64,000 bases of DNA, from positions 124,001-188,000 of the forward strand of contig JAPMTP010000091.1 in NCBI GenBank assembly GCA_026413225.1, written 5' to 3'. This DNA is from Otis tarda (Eukaryota; Chordata; Aves; Otidiformes; Otididae). Position numbers and translations under genes: made by a program. The notes beneath the pieces are model-generated. The model saw only the letters and a program-made list of their open reading frames with translations. It was not told where the DNA came from and did no database searches. Below, piece after piece: positions 6,211 through 17,899 of this stretch. Positions within the stretch are counted from its first letter, which is position 1. Each line of letters starts with the position of its first letter.

Positions 6211-7757
6211 CAGCTGCACGTGGGCGCCCCATGAAAAAAACCCGAAAAATCACCAACGTCGGACGATTGCTCCTACCCCAAAAGTGCCAGCCACTCAAGC
6301 TCTTGCTGCTCCTCAGCGGACATTGGCAGCGCGTCTACTGCAGCACAGACCTTGGGGCTCCGGGCTTTCCCTGAGGAGCAGGGCTTCGAAGTTTGCCACC
6401 AGCTGTACGTGGGCGCCCCCTGAAAAGAAACCCCGAGAAATCACGAATGTCGGACCATTGCTCCCACACCAAAAGTGCCAGCCACTCAAGCTCTTGCTGC
6501 TCCTCAGCGGCCATTGGCAGCGCATCTACAGCACCACAGACCTTGGTGCTCCGGGCTTTCCCTGAGGAGCAGGGCTTCGACGTTTGCCACCAGCTGCACA
6601 CGGGAGCCCCCTGAAAAGAAAACCCGAAAAATCACCAACGTCGGACGATTGCTCCCACACCAAAAGTGCCAGCCACTCAAGCTCTTGCTGCTCCTCAGCG
6701 GCCATTGGCAGCGCATCTACAGCACCACAGACATTGGGGCTCCGGGCTTTCCCTGAGGAGCAGGGCTTCGACGTTTGCCACCAGCTGCACGTGGGCGCCT
6801 CTGAAAAAAACCCCGAAAAATCACGAACGTCGGACCATTGCTCCCACACCAAAAGTGACAGCCACTCAAGCTCTTGCTGCTCCTCAGCGGCCATTGGCAG
6901 CGCATCTACAGCACCACAGACATTGGGGCTCCGGGCTTTCCCTGAGGAGCAGGGCTTCGACGTTTGCCACCAGCTGTATGTCGGCGCCTCATGGAAAATA
7001 AACCCGAAAAATCACGAAAGTCGGACGATTGCTCCGACACCAAAAGTGCCAGCCCCTCAGGCTCTTGCTGCTCCTCAGCGGCCATTGGCAGCGCATCTAC
7101 AGCACCACAGACATTGGGGCTCCGCACTTTCCCTGAGGAACAGGGCTTCGACGTTTGCCACCAGCTGCAAGTGGGCGCCCCTTAAAAAAAAACCCGAGAA
7201 ATCACGAACGTCGGACGATTGCTCCCACACCAAAAGTGCCAGCCACTCAAGCTCTTGCTCCTCCTCAGCGGCCTTTGGCAACGCATCTACAGCACCGCAG
7301 ACATTGGGGCTCTGGGCTTTCCCTGAGGAGCAGGGCTTCGACGTTTGCCACCAGCTGCACCTGGGCGACACCTGAAAAGAAACCCCGAAAAATCACGAAC
7401 GTCGGACGATTGTTCCCCCTCCAAAACTGTCACCCACTCAAGCTCTTGCTGCTCCTCAACGGCCATTGGCAGCACATCTACAGCACCACAGAACCTGGGG
7501 CTCCGGGCTTTCCCTGAGGAGCAGGGCTTCAACGTTTGCCACCAGCTGCACGTGGGCAAACCATGAAAAAAAACCCGAAAAATCACGAACGTCGGATGAT
7601 TTCTCCCACACCAAAAGTGCCAGCCACTCAAGCTCTTGCTGCTCCTCAACGGCCATTGGCAGCGCATCTACAGCAGCACAGATATTGGGGCTCCGGGCTT
7701 TCCCTGAGGAGCAGGGCTTCGACGTTTGCCACCAGCTGCACGTGGGCGCCCCCTGAA
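6211..7757 (+). repeat. Higher-order repeat block A, copy 1 (17-monomer period)
   Basis: This block of about 1.55 kb matches 9424-10969 at an offset of 3213 bp (3212 after a one-base change in an A run near 7190/10394). Shared private variants include CCTACCCC, the CACACGGGAG unit and ATGGAAAATAAACC. There are 17 monomer steps between the copies. Confidence 0.85.
6681..6869 (+). repeat. Representative satellite monomer with its internal motifs
   Basis: Motifs are located on this near-consensus unit. The left dyad arm CTGCTCCTCAG is at 6688-6698 and the perfect reverse-complement arm CTGAGGAGCAG at 6753-6763, with a 54-nt loop. Two abutting palindromic E-boxes follow, CAGCTG at 6782-6787 and CACGTG at 6788-6793. 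An A-tract stretch lies at 6803-6820. CCCG at 6812-6815 and CGAA at 6824-6827 give TTCG-N8-CGGG on the minus strand. A CpG cluster (CGAACGTCGGA) is at 6824-6834. No TATA box, AATAAA or tRNA-like fold was seen in the unit. Confidence 0.9.
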
Positions 7758-9423
7758 AAGAAACCCCGAAAAATCACGAACGTCGGACGATTGTTCCCAC
7801 ACCAAAATTGCCAACCTCAGCGGCATTGGCAGCGCATCTACAGCACCACAGACCTTGGGGCTCCGGGCTTTCTCTGAGGAGCAGGGATTCGACATTTGCC
7901 ACCAGCTGCACGTGGGCGCCCCAGTAAAAAAACCCGAAAAATCACGAACGTCGGACAATTGCTCCCACACCAAAAGTGCCAGCCACTCAAGCTCTTGCTG
8001 CTCCTCAGCGGCCATTGGCAGCGCATCTACAGGAGCAAAGATATTGGGGCTCCGCACTTTCCCTGAGGAGCAGGGCTTCGATGTTTGCCACCAGCTGCAC
8101 GTGGGCGCCCCCTGAAAATAAACCCTGAAAAATCACGAACGTCGGACGATAGCTCCCACACCAAAAGTGCCAGCCACTCAAGATCCTGCTGCTCCTCAGC
8201 GGCCTTTGGCAGCGCATCTACAGCACCACAGACATTGGTTCTCTGGGCTTTCCCTGAGGAGCAGAGCTTCGACGTTTGCCACCAGCTGCACGTGGGCGCC
8301 CCTTAAAAAAAAACCCGAGAAATCACGAACGTTGGACGATTGCTCCCACACCAAAAGTGCCAGCCACTCAAGCTCTTGCTCCTCCTCAGCGGCCTTTGGC
8401 AACGCATCTACAGCACCACAGACCTTGGGGCTCCGGACTCTTTCTGAGGAGCAGGGCTTCGACATTTGCCACCAGCTGCACGTGGGCGACACCTGAAAAG
8501 AAACCCCGAGAAATCACGAACGTCGGACGATTGTTCCCCCTCCAAAACTGTCACCCATTCAAGCTCTTGCTGCTCCTCAACGGCCATTGGCAGCGCATCT
8601 ACAGCAGCACAGATATTGGGGCTCCGGGCTTTCCCTGAGGAGCAGGGCTTCGACGTTTGCCACCAGCTGCACGTGGGCGCCCCCTGAAAAGAAACCCGAA
8701 AAATCACGAACGTCGGACGATTGCTCCCACACCAAAATTGCCAGCCACTCAAGCTCTTGCTGCTCCTCAGCGGCCATTGGCAGCGCATCTACAGGAGCAC
8801 AGACATTGGGGCTCCGGGCTTTCTCTGAGGAGCAGGGATTCGACATTTGCCACCAGCTGCAGGTGGGCGCCCCATGAAAAAAACCCGAAAATTCACCAAC
8901 GTCGGACGATTGCTCCCATGCCAAAAGTGCCAGCCACTCAAGCTCTTGCTGCTCCTCAGCGGCCATTGGCAGCGCATCTACTGCAGCACAGACATTGGGG
9001 CTCCGGGCTTTCCCTGAGGAGCAGGGCTTCGATGTTTGCCACCAGCTGTACGTGGGCGCCCCCTGAAAAGAAACCCCGAGAAATCACGAACGTCGGACCA
9101 TTGCTCCCACACCAAAAGGGCCAGCCACTCAAGCTCTTGCTGCTCCTCAGCGGCCATTGGCAGCGCATCTACAGCAGCACAGACCTTGGGGCTCCGGGCT
9201 TTCCCTGAGGAGCAGGGCTTCGACGTTTGCCACCAGCTGCACGTGGGCGCCCCATGAAAAGAAACCCGAAAAATCACGAACATCGGACGATTGCTCCCAC
9301 ACCAAAATTGCCAGCCACTCAAGCTCTTGCTGCTCCTCAGCGGCCATTGGCAGCGCATCTACAGCACCACAGACCTTGGGGTTCCGGGCTTTCTCTGAGG
9401 AGCAGGGATTCGACATTTGCCAC

Positions 9424-10969
9424 CAGCTGCACGTGGGCGCCCCATGAAAAAAACCCGAAAAATCACCAACGTCGGACGATTGCTCCTACCCCAAAAGTGC
9501 CAGCCACTCAAGCTCTTGCTGCTCCTCAGCGGACATTGGCAGCGCGTCTACTGCAGCACAGACCTTGGGGCTCCGGTCTTTCCCTGAGGAGCAGGGCTTC
9601 GACGTTTGCCACCAGCTGTACGTGGGCGCCCCCTGAAAAGAAACCCCGAGAAATCACGAATGTCGGACCATTGCTCCCACACCAAAAGTGCCAGCCACTC
9701 AAGCTCTTGCTGCTCCTCAGCGGCCATTGGCAGCGCATCTACAGCACCACAGACCTTGGTGCTCCGGGCTTTCCCTGAGGAGCAGGGCTTCGACGTTTGC
9801 CACCAGCTGCACACGGGAGCCCCCTGAAAAGAAAACCCGAAACATCACCAACGTCGGACGATTGCTCCCACACCAAAAGTGCCAGCCACTCAAGCTCTTG
9901 CTGCTCCTCAGCGGCCATTGGCAGCGCATCTACAGCACCACAGACATTGGGGCTCCGGGCTTTCCCTGAGGAGCAGGGCTTCGACGTTTGCCACCAGCTG
10001 CACGTGGGCGCCTCTGAAAAAAACCCCGAAAAATCACGAACGTCGGACCATTGCTCCCACACCAAAAGTGACAGCCACTCAAGCTCTTGCTGCTCCTCAG
10101 CGGCCATTGGCAGTGCATCTACAGCACCACAGACATTGGGGCTCCGGGCTTTCCCTGAGGAGCAGGGCTTCGACGTTTGCCACCAGCTGTATGTCGGCGC
10201 CTCATGGAAAATAAACCCGAAAAATCACGAAAGTCGGACGATTGCTCCGACACCAAAAGTGCCAGCCCCTCAGGCTCTTGCTGCTCCTCAGCGGCCATTG
10301 GCAGCGCATCTACAGCACCACAGACATTGGGGCTCCGCACTTTCCCTGAGGAACAGGGCTTCGACGTTTGCCACCAGCTGCAAGTGGGCGCCCCTTAAAA
10401 AAAACCCGAGAAATCACGAACGTCGGACGATTGCTCCCACACCAAAAGTGCCAGCCACTCAAGCTCTTGCTCCTCCTCAGCGGCCTTTGGCAACGCATCT
10501 ACAGCACCGCAGACATTGGGGCTCTGGGCTTTCCCTGAGGAGCAGGGCTTCGACGTTTGCCACCAGCTGCACCTGGGCGACACCTGAAAAGAAACCCCGA
10601 AAAATCACAAACGTCGGACGATTGTTCCCCCTCCAAAACTGCCACCCACTCAAGCTCTTGCTGCTCCTCAACGGACATTGGCAGCGCATCTACAGCAGCA
10701 CAGACATTGGGGCTCCGGGCTTTCCCTGAGGAGCAGGGCTTCAACGTTTGCCACCAGCTGCACGTGGGCAAACCATGAAAAAAAACCCGAAAAATCACGA
10801 ACGTCGGACGATTTCTCCCACACCAAAAGGGCCAGCCACTCAAGCTCTTGCTGCTCCTCAACGGCCATTGGCAGCGCATCTACAGCAGCACAGATATTGG
10901 GGCTCCGGGCTTTCCCTGAGGAGCAGGGCTTCGACGTTTGCCACCAGCTGCACGTGGGCGCCCCCTGAA
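9424..10969 (+). repeat. Higher-order repeat block A, copy 2
   Basis: Second copy of the block at 6211-7757, nearly identical by eye. It ends where one copy continues with AAGAAACCCC and the other with CGAAACACC. Its last 475 bp belong to the 8-monomer duplication that begins at 10495. Confidence 0.85.
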
Positions 10970-12004
10970 ACGAAACACCAAAATATCACGGACGTCGGAC
11001 GATTACTCTCACACCAAAAGGGCCAGCCACTCAAGCTCTTGCTCCTCCTCAGCGGCCATTGGCAGCGCATCTACAGGAGCACAGATATTGGGGCTCCGCA
11101 CTTTCCCTGAGGAGCAGGGGTTTGACGTTTGCCACCAGCTGCACGTGGGTGCCCCAGTAAAAAAACCCGAAAAATCACGAACGTCGGACAATTGCTCCCA
11201 CACCAAAAGTGCCAGCCACTCAAGCTCTTGCTGCTCCTCAGCGGCCTTTGGCAGCGCATCTACAGGAGCACAGACATTGGGGCTCCGGGCTTTCTCTGAC
11301 GAGCAGGGCTTCGATGTTTGCCACCAGCTGCACGTGGGCGCCCCTTAAAAAAAAACCCGAGAAATCACGAATGTTGGACAAAAAAAGTGCCAGCCACTCA
11401 AGCTCTTGCTCCTCCTCAGCGGCCTTTGGCAACGCATCTACAGCACCACAGACCTTGGGGCTCCGGACTCTTTCTGAGGAGCAGGGCTTCGACATTTGCC
11501 ACCAGCTGCACGTGGGCGACACCTGAAAAGAAACCCCGAGAAATCACGAACGTCGGACGATTGTTCCCCCTCCAAAATTGTCACCCATTCAAGCTCTTGC
11601 TGCTCCTCAACGGCCATTGGCAGCGCATCTACAGCAGCACAGATCTTGGGGTTCCGGGCTTTCCCTGAGGAGCAGGGCTTCGACGTTTGCCACCAGCTCC
11701 ACGTGGGCGCCCCTGAAAAGAAACCCGAAAAATCACGAACGTTGGACGATTGCTCCCACACCAAAATTGCCAGCCACTCAAGCTCTTGCTGCTCCTCAGC
11801 GGCCATTGGCAGCGCATCTACAGCACCACAGACCTTGGGGCTCCGGGCTTTCTCTGAGGAGCAGGGCTTCGACATTTGCCACCAGCTGCACGTGGGCGCC
11901 CCCTGAAACGAAACGCCAAAATATCACAGACGTCGGACGATTACTCTCACACCAAAAGTGCCAGCCACTCAAGCTCTTGCTGCTCCTCAGCGGCCATTGG
12001 CAGC
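10495..12004 (+). repeat. Tandem 1510-bp higher-order repeat (8 monomers), copy 1
   Basis: This segment is followed immediately by a second copy starting at 12005. It includes a distinctive short monomer near 11375, where GTTGGACAAAAAAAGTGCC lacks the usual GATTGCTCCCACACC. Differences between the copies are few single bases. Confidence 0.88.
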
Positions 12005-13515
12005 GCATCTACAGCACCGCAGACATTGGGGCTCTGGGCTTTCCCTGAGGAGCAGGGCTTCGACGTTTGCCACCAGCTGCACCTGGGCGACACCTGAAAA
12101 GAAACCCCGAAAAATCACAAACGTCGGACGATTGTTCCCCCTCCAAAACTGTCACCCACTCAAGCTCTTGCTGCTCCTCAACGGACATTGGCAGCGCATC
12201 TACAGCAGCACAGACATTGGGGCTCCGGGCTTTCCCTGAGGAGCAGGGCTTCAACGTTTGCCACCAGCTGCACGTGGGCAAACCATGAAAAAAAACCCGA
12301 AAAATCACGAACGTCGGATGATTTCTCCCACACCAAAAGGGCCAGCCACTCAAGCTGTTGCTGCTCCTCAACGGCCATTGGCAGCGCATCTACAGCACCA
12401 CAGATATTGGGGCTCCGGGCTTTCCCTGAGGAGCAGGGCTTCGACGTTTGCCACCAGCTGCACGTGGGCGCCCCCTGAAACGAAACACCAAAATATCACG
12501 GACGTCGGACGATTACTCTCACACCAAAAGGGCCAGCCACTCAAGCTCTTGCTCCTCCTCAGCGGCCATTGGCAGCGCATCTACAGGAGCACAGATATTG
12601 GGGCTCCGCACTTTCCCTGAGGAGCAGGGGTTTGACGTTTGCCACCAGCTGCACGTGGGTGCCCCAGTAAAAAAACCCGAAAAATCACGAACGTCGGACA
12701 ATTGCTCCCACACCAAAAGTGCCAGCCACTCAAGCTCTTGCTGCTCCTCAGCGGCCTTTGGCAGCGCATCTACAGGAGCACAGACATTGGGGCTCCGGGC
12801 TTTCTCTGACGAGCAGGGCTTCGATGTTTGCCACCAGCTGCACGTGGGCGCCCCTTAAAAAAAAACCCGAGAAATCACGAACGTTGGACAAAAAAAGTGC
12901 CAGCCACTCAAGCTCTTGCTCCTCCTCAGCGGCCTTTGGCAACGCATCTACAGCACCACAGACCTTGGGGCTCCGGACTCTTTCTGAGGAGCAGGGCTTC
13001 GACATTTGCCACCAGCTGCACGTGGGCGACACCTGAAAAGAAACCCCGAGAAATCACGAACGTCGGACGATTGTTCCCCCTCCAAAATTGTCACCCATTC
13101 AAGCTCTTGCTGCTCCTCAACGGCCATTGGCAGCGCATCTACAGCAGCACAGATCTTGGGGTTCCGGGCTTTCCCTGAGGAGCAGGGCTTCGACGTTTGC
13201 CACCAGCTGCACGTGGGCGCCCCCTGAAAAGAAACCCGAAAAATCACGAACGTTGGACGATTGCTCCCACACCAAAATTGCCAGCCACTCAAGCTCTTGC
13301 TGCTCCTCAGCGGCCATTGGCAGCGCATCTACAGCACCACAGACCTTGGGGCTCCGGGCTTTCTCTGAGGAGCAGGGCTTCGACATTTGCCACCAGCTGC
13401 ACGTGGGCGCCCCCTGAAACGAAACGCCAAAATATCACAGACGTCGGACGATTACTCTCACACCAAAAGTGCCAGCCACTCAAGCTCTTGCTGCTCCTCA
13501 GCGGCCATTGGCAGC
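12005..13515 (+). repeat. Tandem 1510-bp higher-order repeat (8 monomers), copy 2
   Basis: Direct head-to-tail copy of 10495-12004 with the same short monomer near 12885. The match ends at the GCATCTACA preceding GGAGCACAG at about 13520. Confidence 0.88.
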
Positions 13516-16500
13516 GCATCTACAGGAGCACAGACATTGGGGCTCCGGGCTTTCCCTGAGGAGTAGGGCTTCGGCGTTTGCCACCAGCTGCAGGTGGGCG
13601 CCCCATGAAAAAAACCCGAAAATTCACCAACGTCGGACGATTGCTCCCATGCCAAAAGTGCCAGCCACTCAAGCTCTTGCTGCTCCTCAGCGGCCATTGG
13701 CAGCATCTACTGCAGCACAGACATTGGGGCTCCGGGCTTTCCCTGAGGAGCAGGGCTTCGATGTTTGCCACCAGCTGTACGTGGGCCCCCCCTGAAAAGA
13801 AACCCCGAGAAATCACGAACGTCGGACCATTGCTCCCACACCAAAAGTGCCAGCCACTCAAGCTCTTGCTGCTCCTCAGCGGCCATTGGCAGCGCATCTA
13901 CAGCAGCACAGACCTTGGGGCTCCGGGCTTTCCCTGAGGAGCAGGGCTTCGACGTTTGCCACCAGCTGCACGTGGGCGCCCCATGAAAAGAAACCCGAAA
14001 AATCACGAACGTCGGACGATTGCTCCCACACCAAAATTGCCAGCCACTCAAGCTCTTGCTGCTCCTCAGCGGCCATTGGCAGCGCATCTACAGCACCACA
14101 GACCTTGGGGTTCCGGGCTTTCTCTGAGGAGCAGGGATTCGACATTTGCCACCAGCTGCACGTGGGAGACCCCTGAAACGAAACGCCAAAATATCACGGA
14201 CGTCGGACGATTACTCTCACACCAAAAGTGCCAGCCACTCAAGCTCTTGCTGCTCCTCAGCGGCCATTGGCAGTGCATCTACAGCACCACAGACATTGGG
14301 GCTCCGGGCTTTCCCTGAGGAGCAGGGCTTCGATGTTTGCCACCAGCTGTACGTGGGCGCCCCCTGAAAAGAAACCCCGAGAAATCACGAACGTCGGACG
14401 ATTGCTCCCACACCAAAAGTGCCAGCCACTCAAGCTCTTGCTGCTCCTCAGCGGCCATTGGCAGCGCATCTACAGCAGCACAGACCTTGGTGCTCCGGGC
14501 TTTCCCTGAGGAGCAGGGCTTCGACGTTTGCCACCAGCTGCACACGGGAGCCCCCTGAAAAGAAAACCAGAAAAATCACGAACGTCGGACGATTGCTCCC
14601 ACACCAAAAGTGCCAGCCCCTCAAGCGCTTGCTGCTCCTCAACGGCCATTGGCAGCGCATCTACAGCAGCACAGATCTTGGGGCTCCGGGCTTTCCCTGA
14701 GGAGCAGGGCTTCGACGTTTGCCACCAGCTGCACGTGGGCGCCCCCTGAAAAGAAACCCGAAAAATCACGAACGTCGGACGATTTCTCCCACACCAAAAT
14801 TGGCATCCACTCAAGCTCTTGCTGCTCCTCAACGGCCATTGGCAGCGCATCTACAGCAGAACAGACCTTGGGGCTCCGGGCTTTCTCTGAGGAGCAGGGC
14901 TTCGACATTTGCCACCAGCTGCACGTGGGCGCCTCCTGAAACGAAACACCAAAATATCACGGACGTCGGACAATTACTCTCACACCAAAAGTGCCAGCCA
15001 CTCAAGCTCTTGCTGCTCCTCAACCGCCGTTGGCAGCGCATCTACAGGAGCACAGACATTGGGGCTCCGTACTTTCCCTGAAGAGGAGGGCTTCGACGTT
15101 TGCCACCAGCTGCAGGTGGGCGCCCCATGAAAAAAACCTGAAAAATCACCAACGTCGGACGATTGCTCCCACCCCAAAAGTGCCAGCCACTCAAGCTCTT
15201 GCTGCTCCTCAGCGGCCATTGGCAGCGCATCTACAGCACCACAGACATTGGGGCTCCGGGCTTTCCCTGAGGAGCAGGGCTTCGACGTTTGCCACCAGCT
15301 GCACACGGGAGCCCCCTGAAAAGAAAACCCGAAAAATCACGAACGTCGGACGATTGCTTCCACACCAAAAGTGCCAGCCACTCAAGCTCTTGCTGGTCCT
15401 CAGCGGCCATTGGCAGCGCATCTACAGCAGCACAGATACTGGGGCTCTGGGCTTTCCCTGAGGAGCAGGGCTTCGACGTTTGCCACCAGCTGCACGTGGG
15501 CGCCTCTGAAAAAAACCCCGAAAAATCACGAACGTCGGACCATTGCTCCCACACCAAAAGTGCCAGCCACTCAAGCTCTTGCTGCTCCTCAGCGGCCATT
15601 TGCAGCGCATCTACAGCACCACAGACCTTGGGTCTCCGGGCTTTCCCTGAGGAGCAGGGCTTCGACGTTTGCCACCAGCTGTATGTCGGCGCCTCATGAA
15701 AAATAAACCCGAAAAATCACGAACTTTAGACGATTGCTCCCACACCAAAAGTGCCAGCCATTCAAGCTCTTGCTGCTCCTTAACGGCCATTGGCAGCGCA
15801 TCTACAGTAGCACAGACATTGGGGCTCCGGGCTTTCCCTGAGGAGCAGGACTTCGACGTTTGCCACCAGATGCACGTGGGCGCCTCCTGAAAAGAAACCC
15901 GAAAAATCACGAACGTCGGACGATTGCTCCCACACCAAAAGTGCCAGCCACTCAAGCTCTTGCTGCTCCTCAACGGCCATTGGCAGCGCATCTACAGCAC
16001 CACAGACCTTGGGGCTCCGGGCTTTCTCTGAGGAGCAGGGATTCGACATTTGCCACCAGCTGCACGTGGGCGCCCCCTGAAACGAAACACCAAAATATCA
16101 CGAACGTCGGACGATTACTCTCACACCAAAGGTGCCAGCCACTCAAGCTCTTGCTGCTCCTCAGCGGCCATTGGCAGCGCATTTGCAGCAGCACAGACAT
16201 TGGGGCTCCGCACTTTCCCTGAGGAGCAGGGGTTTGACGTTTGCCACCAGCTGCACGTGGGCGCCCCAGTAAAAAAAACAGAAAAATCACGAACGTCGGA
16301 CAATTGCTCCCACACCAAAAGTGCCAGCCACTCAAGCTCTTGCTGCTCCTCAGCGGCCATTGGCAGCGCATGTACAGGAGCACAGACATTGGGGCTCCGG
16401 GCTTTCCCTGACGAGCAGGGCTTCGATGTTTGCCACCAGCTGCACGTGGGCGCCCCCTGAAAAGAAACCCCGAAAAATCACGAACGTCGGACGATAGCTC

Positions 16501-17899
16501 CCACACCAAAAGTGCCAGCCACTCAAGATCCTGCTGCTCCTCAGCGGCCATTGGCAGCGCATCTACAGCACCACAGACATTGGTTCTCTGGGCTTTCCCT
16601 GAGGAGCAGAGCTTCGACATTTGCCACCGGCTGCAAGTGGGCGCCCCTTAAAAAAAAACCCGAGAAATCACGAACGTTGGACGATTGCTCCCACACCAAA
16701 AGTGCCAGCCACTCAAGCTCTTGCTCCTCCTCAGCGGACATTGGCAGCGCATCTACAGCACCACAGACATTGGGGCTTCGGACGCTTTCTGAGGAGCAGG
16801 GCTTCGACGTTTGCCACCAGCTGCACGTGGGCGACACCTGAAAAGAAACCCCGAGAAATCACGAACGTCGGACGATTGTTCCCGCTCCAAAACTGTCACC
16901 CACTCAAGCTCTTGCTGCTTCTCAACGGCCATTTGCAGTGCATCTACAGCAGCACAGATATTGGGGCTCCGGGCTTTCCCTGAGGAGCAGGGCTTCAACG
17001 TTTGCCACCAGCTGCACGTGGGCGCCCCCTGAAAAGGAACCCGAAAATTCACCAACGTCGGACGATTGCTCCCACACAAAAATTGCCATCCACTCAAGCT
17101 CTTGCTGCTCCTCAGCGGCCATTGGCAGCGCATCTACAGCACCACAGACCTTGGGGCTCCGGGCTTTCTCTGAGGAGCAGGGATTCGACATTTGCCACCA
17201 GCTGCACGTGGGCGCCCCCTGAAACAAAACACCAAAATATCACGGACGTTGGACGATTACTCTCACACCAAAAGTGCCAGCCACTCAAGCTCTTGCTGCT
17301 CCTCAGCGGCCATTGGCAGCACATCTACAGGAGCACAGACATTGGGGCTCCGGGCTTTCCCTGAGGAGTAGGGCTTCGACGTTTGCCACCACCAGTACGT
17401 GGGCGCCCCCTGAAAAGAAACCCCGAGAAATCACGAACGTCGAACCATTGCTCCCACACCAAAAGTGCCAGCCACTCAAGCTCTTGCTGCTCCTCAGCGG
17501 CCATTGGCAGTGCATCTACAGCAGCACAGACCTTGGTGCTCCGGGCTTTCCCTGAGGAGCAGGGCTTCGACGTTTGCCACCAGCTGCACACGGGAGCCCC
17601 CTGAAAAGAAACCCGAAAAATCACGAACGTCGGACGATTTCTCCCACACCAAAATTGCCATCCACTCAAGCTCTTGCTGCTCCTCAGCGGCCATTGGCAG
17701 CGCATCTACAGCAGCACAGACCTTGGGGCTCCGGGCTTTCTCTGAGGAGCAGGGATTCGACATTTGCCACCAGCTGCACGTGGGCGCCTCCTGAAACGAA
17801 ACACCAAAATATCACGGACGTCTGACGATTACTCTCACACCAAAAGTGCCAGCCACTCAAGCTCTTGCTGCTCCTCAGCGGCCATTGGCAGCGCATCTA

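Noticed and set aside
6764..6780. RNA polymerase III B-box-like GGCTTCGACG in each monomer
   Set aside because: Only the TTCGA core fits. The flanking consensus bases and a credible A-box are missing, and no T-run terminator follows.
7790..7840. Short monomer of about 171 bp as a separate repeat family
   Set aside because: It is an ordinary monomer lacking about 18-20 bp around ACTCAAGCTCTTGCTGCT, and neighbours are normal.
9797..10729. 310-codon plus-strand open frame, and many 73-, 93-, 109- and 120-codon frames of the same kind
   Set aside because: These come from the same repeated monomer in three frames, ending at the recurring CCCTGA stops. Both strands are equally open, which argues against coding.
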